Part shown: positions 1 to 6,108 of the stretch, one piece after another
How positions within the stretch are numbered: position 1 is the first letter of the stretch
How the letters are laid out: each line of letters begins with the position of its first letter
NCBI GenBank assembly: GCA_947478935.1
Contig: CANJXV010000155.1
Coordinates: forward strand, 1-6,108
Length of the DNA stretch: 6,108 nucleotides
Source: Comamonadaceae bacterium
GTDB lineage: Bacteria > Pseudomonadota > Gammaproteobacteria > Burkholderiales > Burkholderiaceae_C
Direction of reading: 5' to 3'
Notes under the pieces: model-generated
The model's database searches: none
Seen by the model: only the letters and a program-made list of their open reading frames with translations
What the model was told of the DNA's origin: nothing
Translations under genes and position numbers: made by a program

Positions 1-318
1 CACCGGTATTTCAAACTGGCTGATCTGGTAGCCCTTGGGTAGGTCGGGGTAAAAATAATTTTTGCGCGCAAAGACGCTGCGTTCAGCGATGTGCGAGCCC
101 AGCGCCAGCCCGAGCTCAATGGCGCGTTCGACCGCGCCCTTGTTCATCACTGGCAGCGTGCCCGGCAAAGCCAGATCCACCGCGCAGGCTTGCGTGTTCG
201 GCTCGGCACCAAAAGCAATGGACGCGCGGCTGAAAATTTTGCTTTTTGTGGAAAGCTGTGCGTGGGTTTCAAAGCCTATGACGACTTCGTAGCCGTGGAC
301 AAGTCTGGCGGCGCTCAT
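1..318 (-). CDS. gatB: Aspartyl/glutamyl-tRNA(Asn/Gln) amidotransferase subunit B, N-terminal part
   Basis: GatB is the tRNA-binding and kinase subunit of GatCAB. It phosphorylates the carboxyl group of Asp or Glu on misacylated tRNA, and the ammonia released by GatA then converts it to Asn or Gln. The first 106 codons are present and the gene runs off the left edge. The family opening is clear: YEVVIGFETHAQL at residues 10-22, then SKIFSR (26-31), FGAEPN (36-41), LPGTLPVMN (51-59) and the highly conserved RKNYFYPDLPKGYQISQ (85-101), part of the GatB catalytic core. The ATG at 318 directly abuts the gatA stop codon with no spacer and has a good GGAGG 8 bases upstream, so this start is well supported. 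The tRNA-binding helical and YqeY-like tail domains lie outside the window. The product is confident; only the left boundary is artificial. Confidence 0.97.
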   Translation of the reverse strand, partial: MSAARLVHGYEVVIGFETHAQLSTKSKIFSRASIAFGAEPNTQACAVDLALPGTLPVMNKGAVERAIELGLALGSHIAERSVFARKNYFYPDLPKGYQISQFEIPV

Positions 319-1863
319 TTACACGCCCTCCGGTGTTGCGTCATGGAATGCAGTGACTTGCTGAAAGCGATGCGCCACATTCAGCAGTTGGGCCTCCTGC
401 AAATAATTGCCTATGAGTTGCATGCCTACAGGCATACCTATGTCGCCCAAGCCCACTGGAATACTCATACAAGGCAAACCAGCCAGCGAAGCAGGCAGGG
501 TGAAGATGTCTGCCAAATAATTGGCCACCGGGTCATCAGCTTTGTCGCCCAGCTTCCATGCTGTGGTCGGTGCAACAGGACCGGCTATTACGTCGCATTG
601 TGCGAACGCGCTTTGGAAGTCTTTGGCAATCATGCGGCGGATTTTTTGTGCTTGCAAATAGTAGGCATCGTAATAGCCATGGGACAGCACGTAGCTGCCA
701 ATCATGATGCGGCGCTTCACCTCGTCGCCAAAACCTTCGGAGCGGGTACGCTGGTACATGTCAGCCAGGTCAGAAAACTCTTTGGCGCGGTGACCGAATT
801 TCACGCCGTCAAAACGACTCAGGTTGCTGGAGGCTTCGGCGGCGCAGACGATGTAGTAAACCGGGATACTTAATTGGGCTTGCGGCAGGCTCACTTCCAC
901 CAATTCGGCTCCGAGGGATTTGTAGTGAGCGAGTGCTTCTTCAATGCGTGTTTGAACTTCTGGGTTTGTGCCATCGCTTCTTCGTGCAGGCGCATTGCGA
1001 TCAAATTCAACTTGCGAACCGCCGCCTAGCCACTCGCGCGGGTGGCCAATTTTCAAAGGCCCTCCATCCTTGCCCGCTGAGGCTAATGGCTTGTCCCCCA
1101 AAGGCTTGGTAAGCAGCCGAGAAAAATCCTCTTTCGCCACATTCAATGATGTCGAATCCCGGTCCAGATCTGGACCGCACATGGCCGATAACAACAAAGC
1201 GCAGTCTTCGGCGCTGCGTGCCATTGGGCCGGCCTGGTCTAGGCTAGACGCAAAGGCCACCATGCCGTAGCGCGAGGCGCGGCCGTAGGTGGGTTTGATG
1301 CCCGTTATGCCGCAAAACGCCGCCGGTTGGCGGATCGAGCCGCCGGTGTCAGTGCCAGTGGCCGCAGGCGCCAAACGCGCTGCCACAGCCGCCGCGCTGC
1401 CGCCTGACGAACCGCCGGGAATGAAAGTTTTGTCCCAGGGGTTGCTGACCGCACCATAAGCCGAGTTTTCATTCGCCGAGCCCATGGCGAATTCATCGCA
1501 ATTAAGTTTGCCCAAAGTCACCATGCCCGCTTCGCGCAACTTTGAAACTACCGTGGCGTCAAACGGCGAGCAGTAGTTTTTCAATATTTTGGAGCCCGCT
1601 GTGGTGGCGAAATCTTTGGTGACAAAGATGTCTTTGTGCGCAATCGGCACGCCTTCTAATGGGCCTGCAGTGCCCTTGGCGATTTTGTCGTCTGACGCTT
1701 GGGCTTGCGCCAGAGTTGCTTCGCTGTTGATGTCCAAAAACGCGTTATGCGGATTGCCGCCCATGCGCGCCAGAAAACGCGTGGCCACTTCCACCGCACT
1801 GAAATCTTTCTTTTGAAGACCTGCCGCCAATTGGGCAACTGTCATGTCGTGTAAATCGGCCAT
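319..1863 (-). CDS. gatA: Aspartyl/glutamyl-tRNA(Asn/Gln) amidotransferase subunit A (amidase)
   Basis: GatA is the glutaminase of GatCAB: it hydrolyses glutamine and passes ammonia to the GatB active site. It belongs to the amidase-signature family. The Ser-cisSer-Lys triad is visible: K77 in AHKD, S152 in the GGSSGGSAAA signature (150-159), and nucleophile S176 in TDTGGSIRQP (171-180). Other family blocks are KLNCDEFAMGSANENSAYG (119-137), KPTYGR (190-195), FASSLDQAGP (204-213) and FTLPASLAGLP (454-464). At 514 residues it is longer than the roughly 480-500 usual for the family. The excess appears to be two low-complexity stretches, around residues 255-269 and 281-299, between the catalytic core and the PEVQTRIEEAL helix. 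The reading frame is intact, so this is not a frameshift. The ATG at 1863 starts 3 bases after the gatC stop; the TAA at 319-321 abuts gatB. It probably acts in the cytoplasm as the GatCAB complex. Confidence 0.97.
   Translation of the reverse strand: MADLHDMTVAQLAAGLQKKDFSAVEVATRFLARMGGNPHNAFLDINSEATLAQAQASDDKIAKGTAGPLEGVPIAHKDIFVTKDFATTAGSKILKNYCSPFDATVVSKLREAGMVTLGKLNCDEFAMGSANENSAYGAVSNPWDKTFIPGGSSGGSAAAVAARLAPAATGTDTGGSIRQPAAFCGITGIKPTYGRASRYGMVAFASSLDQAGPMARSAEDCALLLSAMCGPDLDRDSTSLNVAKEDFSRLLTKPLGDKPLASAGKDGGPLKIGHPREWLGGGSQVEFDRNAPARRSDGTNPEVQTRIEEALAHYKSLGAELVEVSLPQAQLSIPVYYIVCAAEASSNLSRFDGVKFGHRAKEFSDLADMYQRTRSEGFGDEVKRRIMIGSYVLSHGYYDAYYLQAQKIRRMIAKDFQSAFAQCDVIAGPVAPTTAWKLGDKADDPVANYLADIFTLPASLAGLPCMSIPVGLGDIGMPVGMQLIGNYLQEAQLLNVAHRFQQVTAFHDATPEGV
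327..331 (-). promoter_or_regulatory. Ribosome binding site of gatB
   Basis: On the minus strand GGAGG lies inside the last codons of gatA, 8 bases before the gatB ATG at 318. The site fixes the gatB start and suggests coupled translation, because ribosomes finishing gatA stop on the next base. Confidence 0.8.
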
Positions 1864-1866
1864 GGT

Positions 1867-2202
1867 TTATTCGATCACTTTCGGCACCAAAAACAAACCA
1901 CGCTCCACCGCAGGCGCGCTGCGTTGGTTGGCGTCGCGCTGGTTGGGCTCGCTCACCACGTCCTCGCGCAAACGCAGCGTCATGCCTAGTGCGTCGGTAT
2001 CGCCAATCGCAGCAGTTAAACCGTGCATGGCATCGACCGGATGCGCCATCGGCACCACGCCGCTTGTGTCCACGGCGCGCATTTGCTCAACGATCTCAAA
2101 AAAGCCATTGAGCTGCCCAAGCAGGCGTTCGGCTGCTGCAGGCTCGAATTGCAGCCGAGAGAGCTGGGCGAGGCGGTCAATATCGTGGGAGGTCAAGGAC
2201 AT
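1867..2202 (-). CDS. gatC: Aspartyl/glutamyl-tRNA(Asn/Gln) amidotransferase subunit C
   Basis: GatC is the small non-catalytic subunit that wraps around GatA and stabilises its contact with GatB. The 111-residue product has the family's helical N-terminus (DIDRLAQLSRLQF, 7-19), the QLNGFFEIVEQM helix (30-41), the VDTSGVVPMAHP turn (44-55), the LRLREDVVSEPNQR strand (76-89) and the typical GLFLVPKVIE ending (102-111). Most family members have about 95-100 residues; the excess appears to be a linker near residues 60-74, rich in Gly, Ala and Thr. It is first in the gatCAB operon, 3 bases ahead of gatA. I see no Shine-Dalgarno before the ATG at 2202: the bases just upstream on the minus strand are pyrimidine-rich (TTTTTTCAC). 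The start is still preferred because MSLTSHDIDRL matches the family N-terminus. Confidence 0.95.
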   Translation of the reverse strand: MSLTSHDIDRLAQLSRLQFEPAAAERLLGQLNGFFEIVEQMRAVDTSGVVPMAHPVDAMHGLTAAIGDTDALGMTLRLREDVVSEPNQRDANQRSAPAVERGLFLVPKVIE

Positions 2203-2244
2203 GTGAAAAAAGCAGTCTTTATTGGGTGGTTTGCTGAGCTTAGC

Positions 2245-2271
2245 CCCCCGGACAAGGCGGGATTTCGGGGG
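2245..2271. repeat. GC-rich inverted repeat in the gatC leader region
   Basis: CCCCCG at 2245-2250 is the reverse complement of CGGGGG at 2266-2271. The dyad can be extended inward by one wobble and one A-T pair, leaving a loop of about 11 bases. No run of T follows on either strand, so it does not look like an intrinsic terminator. Read on the minus strand it would lie about 45 bases before gatC and could fold in its leader if transcription starts further upstream. Chance pairing of G- and C-runs is possible. Confidence 0.4.
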
Positions 2272-2361
2272 CGATGGGTTATTATCCCGTCTTTGGCCAA
2301 CACGACGTTTTCCCCTGCCGTTTGCGCCCGAATTCAGCTATTTACCGACAGAACATAGACG

Positions 2362-2385
2362 ATGCAGCATGCGACCGCGCTGCAT
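2362..2385 (+). promoter_or_regulatory. Inverted repeat just upstream of the mreB ribosome binding site
   Basis: ATGCAGC (2362-2368) and GCTGCAT (2379-2385) form perfect 7-base arms around a 10-base spacer. The second arm ends 6 bases before AAGGA. A competing pairing exists between CATGC (2368-2372) and GCATG (2382-2386), which shares bases with the first. It could be an operator or a leader hairpin affecting mreB translation; both roles are inference. Confidence 0.4.
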
Positions 2386-2391
2386 GTCGAC

Positions 2392-2396
2392 AAGGA
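2392..2396 (+). promoter_or_regulatory. Ribosome binding site of mreB
   Basis: AAGGA lies 6 bases before the ATG at 2403. It decides the mreB start, because the reading frame stays open upstream to an ATG at 2274 that has no such site and would add 43 residues unlike any MreB. Confidence 0.75.
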
Positions 2397-2402
2397 CACC
2401 CC

Positions 2403-3446
2403 ATGCTTGGAGCTTTTACCCGTTACTTTTCTACCGACCTGGCCATTGACCTCGGCACCGCCAACACCTTGATTTTTGTACGCGACAAAGGCATTGTGCT
2501 TGACGAGCCTTCGGTGGTTGCCATCCGCCACGAAGGTGGCCCCCAGGGCAAAAAATCGATTCAAGCCGTGGGCAAAGAGGCCAAGGCCATGTTGGGCAAG
2601 GTACCTGGCAATATCGAAGCCATTCGTCCTATGAAAGACGGCGTGATTGCCGACTTCACCGTCACCGAGCAAATGCTCAAACAGTTCATCAAGATGGTGC
2701 ATCCGCGCAGCGTGTTTCGGCCCAGCCCGCGCATCATTATTTGCGTGCCTTGTGGCTCCACCCAGGTCGAGCGTCGCGCTATCCGCGAATCAGCCCTGGG
2801 CGCGGGTGCCAGCGATGTGTACTTGATTGAAGAGCCGATGGCAGCGGCTATTGGCGCGGGCCTACCGGTCTCCGAGGCCTGCGGCTCTATGGTCGTGGAC
2901 ATCGGCGGCGGAACCACCGAAGTGGGTGTGATCTCGCTGGGCGGCATGGTCTACAAAGGCAGCGTGCGTGTGGGTGGCGATAAGTTTGACGAGGCCATCA
3001 TCAACTACATCCGCCGCAACTACGGCATGCTGATCGGCGAACCGACTGCAGAGGCCATCAAAAAACAAATCGGTTCGGCCTTTCCCGGCTCGGAAGTCAA
3101 GGAAATGGAAGTGCGCGGTCGCAATCTGTCTGAAGGCGTGCCCCGCTCCTTCACCATTTCTTCCAATGAAATTTTGGAAGCCCTCACCGACCCGCTCAAC
3201 AACATCGTTTCCGCCGTGAAAAACGCGCTTGAGCAAACGCCTCCCGAGTTGGGCGCCGACATTGCTGACCGGGGGATGATGCTCACCGGCGGCGGCGCGC
3301 TCTTGCGCGATCTGGACCGCTTGCTTGCCGAAGAAACCGGCCTGCCGGTGTTGGTAGCCGAAGACCCCTTGACCTGTGTGGTGCGCGGTTGCGGCATCGC
3401 ACTGGAGCAAATGGAACGCTTGGGCTCGATTTTCACCAACGAGTAA
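2403..3446 (+). CDS. mreB: Rod shape-determining actin-like protein MreB
   Basis: MreB is the bacterial actin homologue. It polymerises on the inner face of the cytoplasmic membrane and directs the elongasome (MreCD, RodA, PBP2) to insert lateral-wall peptidoglycan. The 347-residue length equals that recalled for the E. coli protein. The ATP-binding actin fold is intact: phosphate-1 DLGTANT (16-22), connecting region CVPCGSTQVERRAIRES (114-130), IEEPMAAAIGAGLPVSEA (142-159), phosphate-2 DIGGGTTEVGVISL (166-179), GGDKFDEAIINYIRRNYG (191-208) and adenosine motif LTGGGALL (294-301). The N-terminus MLGAFTRYFS is amphipathic, as expected for the membrane-binding segment of Gram-negative MreB. It is first in mreBCD-mrdA, with mreC 15 bases downstream. 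The start is set by AAGGA 6 bases upstream and by the family N-terminus. Nothing is truncated or missing. Confidence 0.98.
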   Translation: MLGAFTRYFSTDLAIDLGTANTLIFVRDKGIVLDEPSVVAIRHEGGPQGKKSIQAVGKEAKAMLGKVPGNIEAIRPMKDGVIADFTVTEQMLKQFIKMVHPRSVFRPSPRIIICVPCGSTQVERRAIRESALGAGASDVYLIEEPMAAAIGAGLPVSEACGSMVVDIGGGTTEVGVISLGGMVYKGSVRVGGDKFDEAIINYIRRNYGMLIGEPTAEAIKKQIGSAFPGSEVKEMEVRGRNLSEGVPRSFTISSNEILEALTDPLNNIVSAVKNALEQTPPELGADIADRGMMLTGGGALLRDLDRLLAEETGLPVLVAEDPLTCVVRGCGIALEQMERLGSIFTNE

Positions 3447-3461
3447 GCGCCGAACGCAGCG

Positions 3462-4382
3462 ATGGCTCTTGCTTCGCTGGGCCGAGACCCCCCACCATTT
3501 TTTCGCCAAGGCCCTTCGGCCATGTCGCGCCTGGTGGTCTTCAGCGCCTTGGCACTGTTGCTGATGGTGGCCGACGCACGCTTTCAAATGGTGCAGCCCC
3601 TGCGCGCCAGCATTGCCACCGCGCTCTACCCGCTGCAATGGTTGGTTTTGCAGCCCCTGCTGCTCTCCCAGAACGCCAATGCGCGCATAGACGGCATGCT
3701 CAGCAACGAGACTGCTTTGCAACAACTGCGCACCCAGTTGGCTGAGCAGCGTCAGCGCGCCCAGCAAACCGAACAACTGGTTTTGGAGAATCAGCGATTG
3801 CGCGGCATTTTGAATTTACAGGAGCGCCAATTGCCCGGCACGCTGGCCGCGCAGGTGGTGTACGACGCCGCTGACCCCTACACCCGCAAAGTGGTGCTGG
3901 ACAAAGGCGTGAGCCAGGGCGTGCATCTGGCTTCGCCGGTGATCGATGAGTTTGGCGTGATCGGCCAGGTGACGCGGGTCTTTCCCTTGTCCAGCGAAGT
4001 AACGCTGATAACCGACCGCGACCATGCCATTCCTGTGGTCAACGTACGCACTGGCGCGCGTGGTGTTGCTTATGGCGAAACGACCCGCAACGCCGATGCG
4101 CTGGAACTGCGCTTTATGGCCGCCAATGCGGATGTGACGGTGGGCGATGTGCTCACTACCAGCGGTGTCGATGGCGTCTATCCGCCCGGTTTGCCGGTGG
4201 CGCGAGTAGACAAAGTGGAGCGACGTACCGAGGCGATCTTTGCGCGCATCGAATGTGTGCCTGTCGCTATGGTTGCGGGCTCCCGCCATGTACTGGTGCT
4301 GCTGCCTACTGCCCAAGCTGCGGTATCTCGTCCGCCCGTCGAGCCTGAGCACAAACCAGTGCGCAGCGGAGGCCGCCGATGA
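3462..4382 (+). CDS. mreC: Rod shape-determining protein MreC
   Basis: MreC is a bitopic inner-membrane protein whose periplasmic part scaffolds the elongasome and activates PBP2. The 306-residue product shows a short cytoplasmic N-terminus with PPPFFRQGPSA (10-20), one membrane segment (about 22-38), a Gln/Glu/Leu-rich coiled-coil region (about 75-120) and then the beta-domain pair. VVLDKGVSQGVHLASPVID (144-162) and GVIGQVTRV (165-173) mark the first part; VGDVLTTSGVDGVYPPGLPVA (227-247) is the typical second-half motif. A Pro/Arg-rich tail follows from about 289. The ATG at 3462 lacks a strong Shine-Dalgarno. An in-frame ATG at 3522 would begin right at the membrane segment, but would delete the PPPFF motif that I recall as conserved in Burkholderiales MreC, so I keep 3462. 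The stop overlaps the mreD start by 4 bases (ATGA). Confidence 0.95.
   Translation: MALASLGRDPPPFFRQGPSAMSRLVVFSALALLLMVADARFQMVQPLRASIATALYPLQWLVLQPLLLSQNANARIDGMLSNETALQQLRTQLAEQRQRAQQTEQLVLENQRLRGILNLQERQLPGTLAAQVVYDAADPYTRKVVLDKGVSQGVHLASPVIDEFGVIGQVTRVFPLSSEVTLITDRDHAIPVVNVRTGARGVAYGETTRNADALELRFMAANADVTVGDVLTTSGVDGVYPPGLPVARVDKVERRTEAIFARIECVPVAMVAGSRHVLVLLPTAQAAVSRPPVEPEHKPVRSGGRR
4368..4372 (+). promoter_or_regulatory. Ribosome binding site of mreD
   Basis: GGAGG inside the final codons of mreC lies 6 bases before the ATG at 4379. It supports that start over the ATG at 4385 and, with the ATGA overlap, suggests coupled translation of mreC and mreD. Confidence 0.75.
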
Positions 4383-4909
4383 TCATGCGTCCAGGCCAAC
4401 GCCTGCTGATGCCGGTGAACCCTGCTTTTTTATGGATGAGCCTGGTGTCTGCCTTTGCGGCCAATATGTTGGGCAATATGCTGCTCTGGGGCCGTGCCGC
4501 TTGGGCGCCGGATGTGCTGTCTATCGTGTTGGTGTTTTGGACGGTGCACCAGACCATGCGCGTGGGCGTATCGGCCGGTTTTTTATTTGGTTTGATGCTC
4601 GATGTGTATCAGGGCGGCTTGCTCGGGCAGCACGCCATGGCCTATACGGTGCTGAGCTATTTTGCGATCATGGTGCACCGGCGCTTGCTGTGGTTCAGCT
4701 TGCCGGAGCAGACGCTGCAAGTGCTGCCCTTGTTTGCGCTGGTCCATGCGGTTGAGCTGATACTCAATGGCATCATTGGCGGCAACTTTCCTGGCTGGTG
4801 GGTACTGATGGCGCCAGTGGGCGAGGCCTTGCTCTGGCCGGTAATCAGCTGGATGCTGTTGGCCCCGCAGCGCCGTGCGCCAGACCCTGACGATAACCGT
4901 CCTCTCTAG
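4379..4909 (+). CDS. mreD: Rod shape-determining membrane protein MreD
   Basis: MreD is a small polytopic inner-membrane partner of MreC in the elongasome. The 176-residue product is mostly hydrophobic, with about five or six membrane segments: roughly 15-35, 43-58, 62-78, 85-102, 113-130 and 140-162. The family landmarks are the short loop before PDVLSIVLVFW (44-54) and GLMLDVYQGGLLGQHAMAY (71-89), which matches the conserved G-x-x-x-D-x-x-x-G-x-LLG pattern. The C-terminus is charged and proline-rich (QRRAPDPDDNRPL). Its ATG overlaps the mreC stop by 4 bases and has GGAGG at a 6-base spacing; mrdA begins 12 bases after its stop. MreD proteins diverge quickly in sequence, so topology and operon position carry much of the identification, but both are clear here. 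Confidence 0.93.
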   Translation: MIMRPGQRLLMPVNPAFLWMSLVSAFAANMLGNMLLWGRAAWAPDVLSIVLVFWTVHQTMRVGVSAGFLFGLMLDVYQGGLLGQHAMAYTVLSYFAIMVHRRLLWFSLPEQTLQVLPLFALVHAVELILNGIIGGNFPGWWVLMAPVGEALLWPVISWMLLAPQRRAPDPDDNRPL

Positions 4910-4921
4910 CCAAAGCGCACT

Positions 4922-6108
4922 ATGGACCTGCGCAATATCGATTACGACCTGCAACGCTTTCGCCAGCGCATTTTCGTATTCACGATGCTGGTGTTGGTGT
5001 GCTTTTTTTTGCTGCTACTGCGCCTTATGTATTTGCAGCTTTGGCGCCACGATGACTTGCTGGCGCAGGCCGAAAGCAACCGCACCGCCATCGTGCCTAT
5101 CGTGCCTAACCGGGGCTTGATTCAGGACCGCAACGGCATTGTGCTGGCGAGCAATTATTCGGCTTACACCCTGGAAATTACGCCTTCTAAAACCAATGGT
5201 TTGGAAGCGACCATAGACGCTTTGGCAGAAGTAGTGGAGATCACGCCGCGCGACCGGCGACGTTTTAAAAAACTACTCGAAGAATCTAAGACCTTTGAGT
5301 CCCTGCCTTTGCGCAATCGCCTTACCGATGTGGAGGTGGCACGTTTTGCAGCACAGCGTTTTGGTTTTCCTGGCGTGGAGATCAAAGCCCGCTTGTTTCG
5401 CAGTTACCCTTACGGCGAACTGGGTAGCCACGTCATCGGCTACATCGGACGTATCAACCAAAGCGAGAAAGAAAAAATCGAAGACGACGATGACCAGGCC
5501 AATTACCGGGGTACGGAATACATAGGCAAGCTCGGCATAGAGCAAAGCTTTGAGCGTCAGTTGCACGGCATCACTGGCGTGGAGCATATTGAGATATCGG
5601 CGGGTGGCCGCGCGATGCGGCGCATCTCCAGTAGCAAAGCCACGCCTGGCGATACCGTGACCTTGACCATTGACATCAAATTACAGCACCTGGTGGAGAC
5701 GATGTTCGGCGAGCGGCGCGGCGCGCTGGTGGCAATCAACCCGCAAAACGGCGAAGTGTTGGCCTTTGTCAGCAAGCCCACTTTTGACTCGAATTTATTT
5801 GTCGAAGGCATCGACCAAGAAAACTGGCAAATGCTCAATGAATCGCCGGACAAACCTTTGCTCAACCGCGCTTTGCGCGGCACTTACCCGCCGGGTTCGA
5901 CCTACAAGCCGTTTATGGCGTTGGCTGCTTTAGAGACCGGCACGCGCAAGCCTACAACGCTCATTAATGACCCCGGCTTTTATATTTTTGGCGGGCACCG
6001 CTTTGGCAGCCCGGAGAACGAACGCGGCGGCATCATGGACATGCGCCGCGCGATTGTGGAGTCGAGTAACGCCTATTTTTATTCGCTGGCCAACGAGTTG
6101 GGTGTGGA
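4922..6108 (+). CDS. mrdA: Penicillin-binding protein 2 (peptidoglycan D,D-transpeptidase MrdA), 5' part
   Basis: PBP2 is the class B transpeptidase that crosslinks lateral-wall peptidoglycan together with the glycosyltransferase RodA. About 395 codons are present and no stop occurs before the right edge; complete homologues have roughly 630-650 residues. One membrane anchor is visible at about 17-38, after a short cytoplasmic N-terminus (MDLRNIDYDLQRFRQR). The dimerisation or pedestal region follows, with VPNRGLIQDRNGIVLA (61-76), SYPYGELGSHVIGYIG (161-176), YIGKLGIEQSFE (200-211) and GDTVTLTIDIKLQ (243-255). The transpeptidase domain begins near GALVAINPQNGEVLAFVS (267-284). The catalytic Ser-x-x-Lys is S326-T-Y-K329 within PPGSTYKP, and the second motif is SSN (381-383); the KTG motif lies beyond the window. 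Only a weak AAAG precedes the ATG at 4922. It belongs to the mreBCD operon, with rodA expected next. Confidence 0.96.
   Translation, partial: MDLRNIDYDLQRFRQRIFVFTMLVLVCFFLLLLRLMYLQLWRHDDLLAQAESNRTAIVPIVPNRGLIQDRNGIVLASNYSAYTLEITPSKTNGLEATIDALAEVVEITPRDRRRFKKLLEESKTFESLPLRNRLTDVEVARFAAQRFGFPGVEIKARLFRSYPYGELGSHVIGYIGRINQSEKEKIEDDDDQANYRGTEYIGKLGIEQSFERQLHGITGVEHIEISAGGRAMRRISSSKATPGDTVTLTIDIKLQHLVETMFGERRGALVAINPQNGEVLAFVSKPTFDSNLFVEGIDQENWQMLNESPDKPLLNRALRGTYPPGSTYKPFMALAALETGTRKPTTLINDPGFYIFGGHRFGSPENERGGIMDMRRAIVESSNAYFYSLANELGV

Larger units (their letters stand above)
2203..2402. promoter_or_regulatory. Divergent intergenic region between gatC and mreB
   Basis: This gap must carry the promoters of both operons. 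I find no hexamer pair near the sigma-70 consensus with correct spacing on either strand. TATTAT at 2280-2285 (plus) and GATAAT at 2282-2287 (minus) resemble -10 elements, but neither has a good -35 at 16-18 bases. Two inverted repeats are listed separately. The 12-base near-palindrome GCTGAGCTTAGC at 2233-2244 has one mismatched pair. The gap contains no credible gene. Confidence 0.6.

Noticed and set aside
91..873. Open frame of 260 residues on the plus strand over gatB and gatA
   Set aside because: It is antisense to unmistakable GatA and GatB sequence, resembles no known protein and has no ribosome site of note.
2245..2271. Intrinsic terminator between the operons
   Set aside because: The stem has no T-run on either side, and both operons start here rather than end, so a terminator has no obvious job.
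2274..2402. N-terminal extension of MreB starting at the ATG at 2274
   Set aside because: The extra 43 residues are unlike MreB, have no ribosome binding site and overlap the likely promoter region. The start at 2403 has AAGGA and gives the standard 347 residues.
2362..2472. Small upstream frame (36 codons) beginning at the ATG at 2362 and overlapping mreB out of frame
   Set aside because: It has no Shine-Dalgarno, no recognisable peptide and no independent support, so it is most simply chance.
2862..3776. Long antisense open frame (304 residues) across mreB and mreC
   Set aside because: It lies opposite strongly conserved MreB and MreC coding sequence. Its His/Gln/Arg-rich composition is typical of an antisense shadow of GC-rich genes, and no domain is recognisable.
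3816..4352. Antisense open frame (178 residues) within mreC
   Set aside because: It is a shadow of mreC, rich in His, Arg and Gly, with no recognisable motif.
1..6108. Mobile element, CRISPR array, phage or defence genes
   Set aside because: Nearly the whole window is accounted for by seven conserved housekeeping genes; no transposase, integrase, regular repeats or target-site duplications were seen.

Overview
The window looks like chromosomal DNA from a betaproteobacterium of the order Burkholderiales, probably Comamonadaceae or a close relative. That assignment is inferred from recalled family sequences, from the gene order and from a moderately GC-rich composition; no search was run. The whole window is housekeeping DNA. 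I see no transposase, phage gene, CRISPR array, tRNA, rRNA or toxin cassette.

Two operons diverge from a 200-base gap (2203-2402). On the minus strand, gatC, gatA and gatB lie head to tail with gaps of 3 and 0 bases. Together they encode the GatCAB tRNA-dependent amidotransferase, which corrects Asp-tRNA(Asn) and/or Glu-tRNA(Gln) by amidation. gatB runs off the left edge, leaving its first 106 codons.

On the plus strand, mreB, mreC, mreD and mrdA (PBP2) form the rod-shape (elongasome) operon. MreB is the actin-like cytoskeletal filament, MreC the periplasmic scaffold, MreD the multi-pass membrane partner and PBP2 the transpeptidase for lateral-wall peptidoglycan. mrdA has no stop codon inside the window and runs off the right edge after about 395 codons, with its catalytic Ser-x-x-Lys present. 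rodA would be expected next.

The gap between the operons must hold both promoters and contains two dyads. The better one, with 7-base arms, sits just before the mreB ribosome binding site. The most unusual coding features are apparent insertions in GatA (514 residues) and GatC (111 residues), both somewhat longer than usual. I did not find a convincing undescribed system; the findings are modest.
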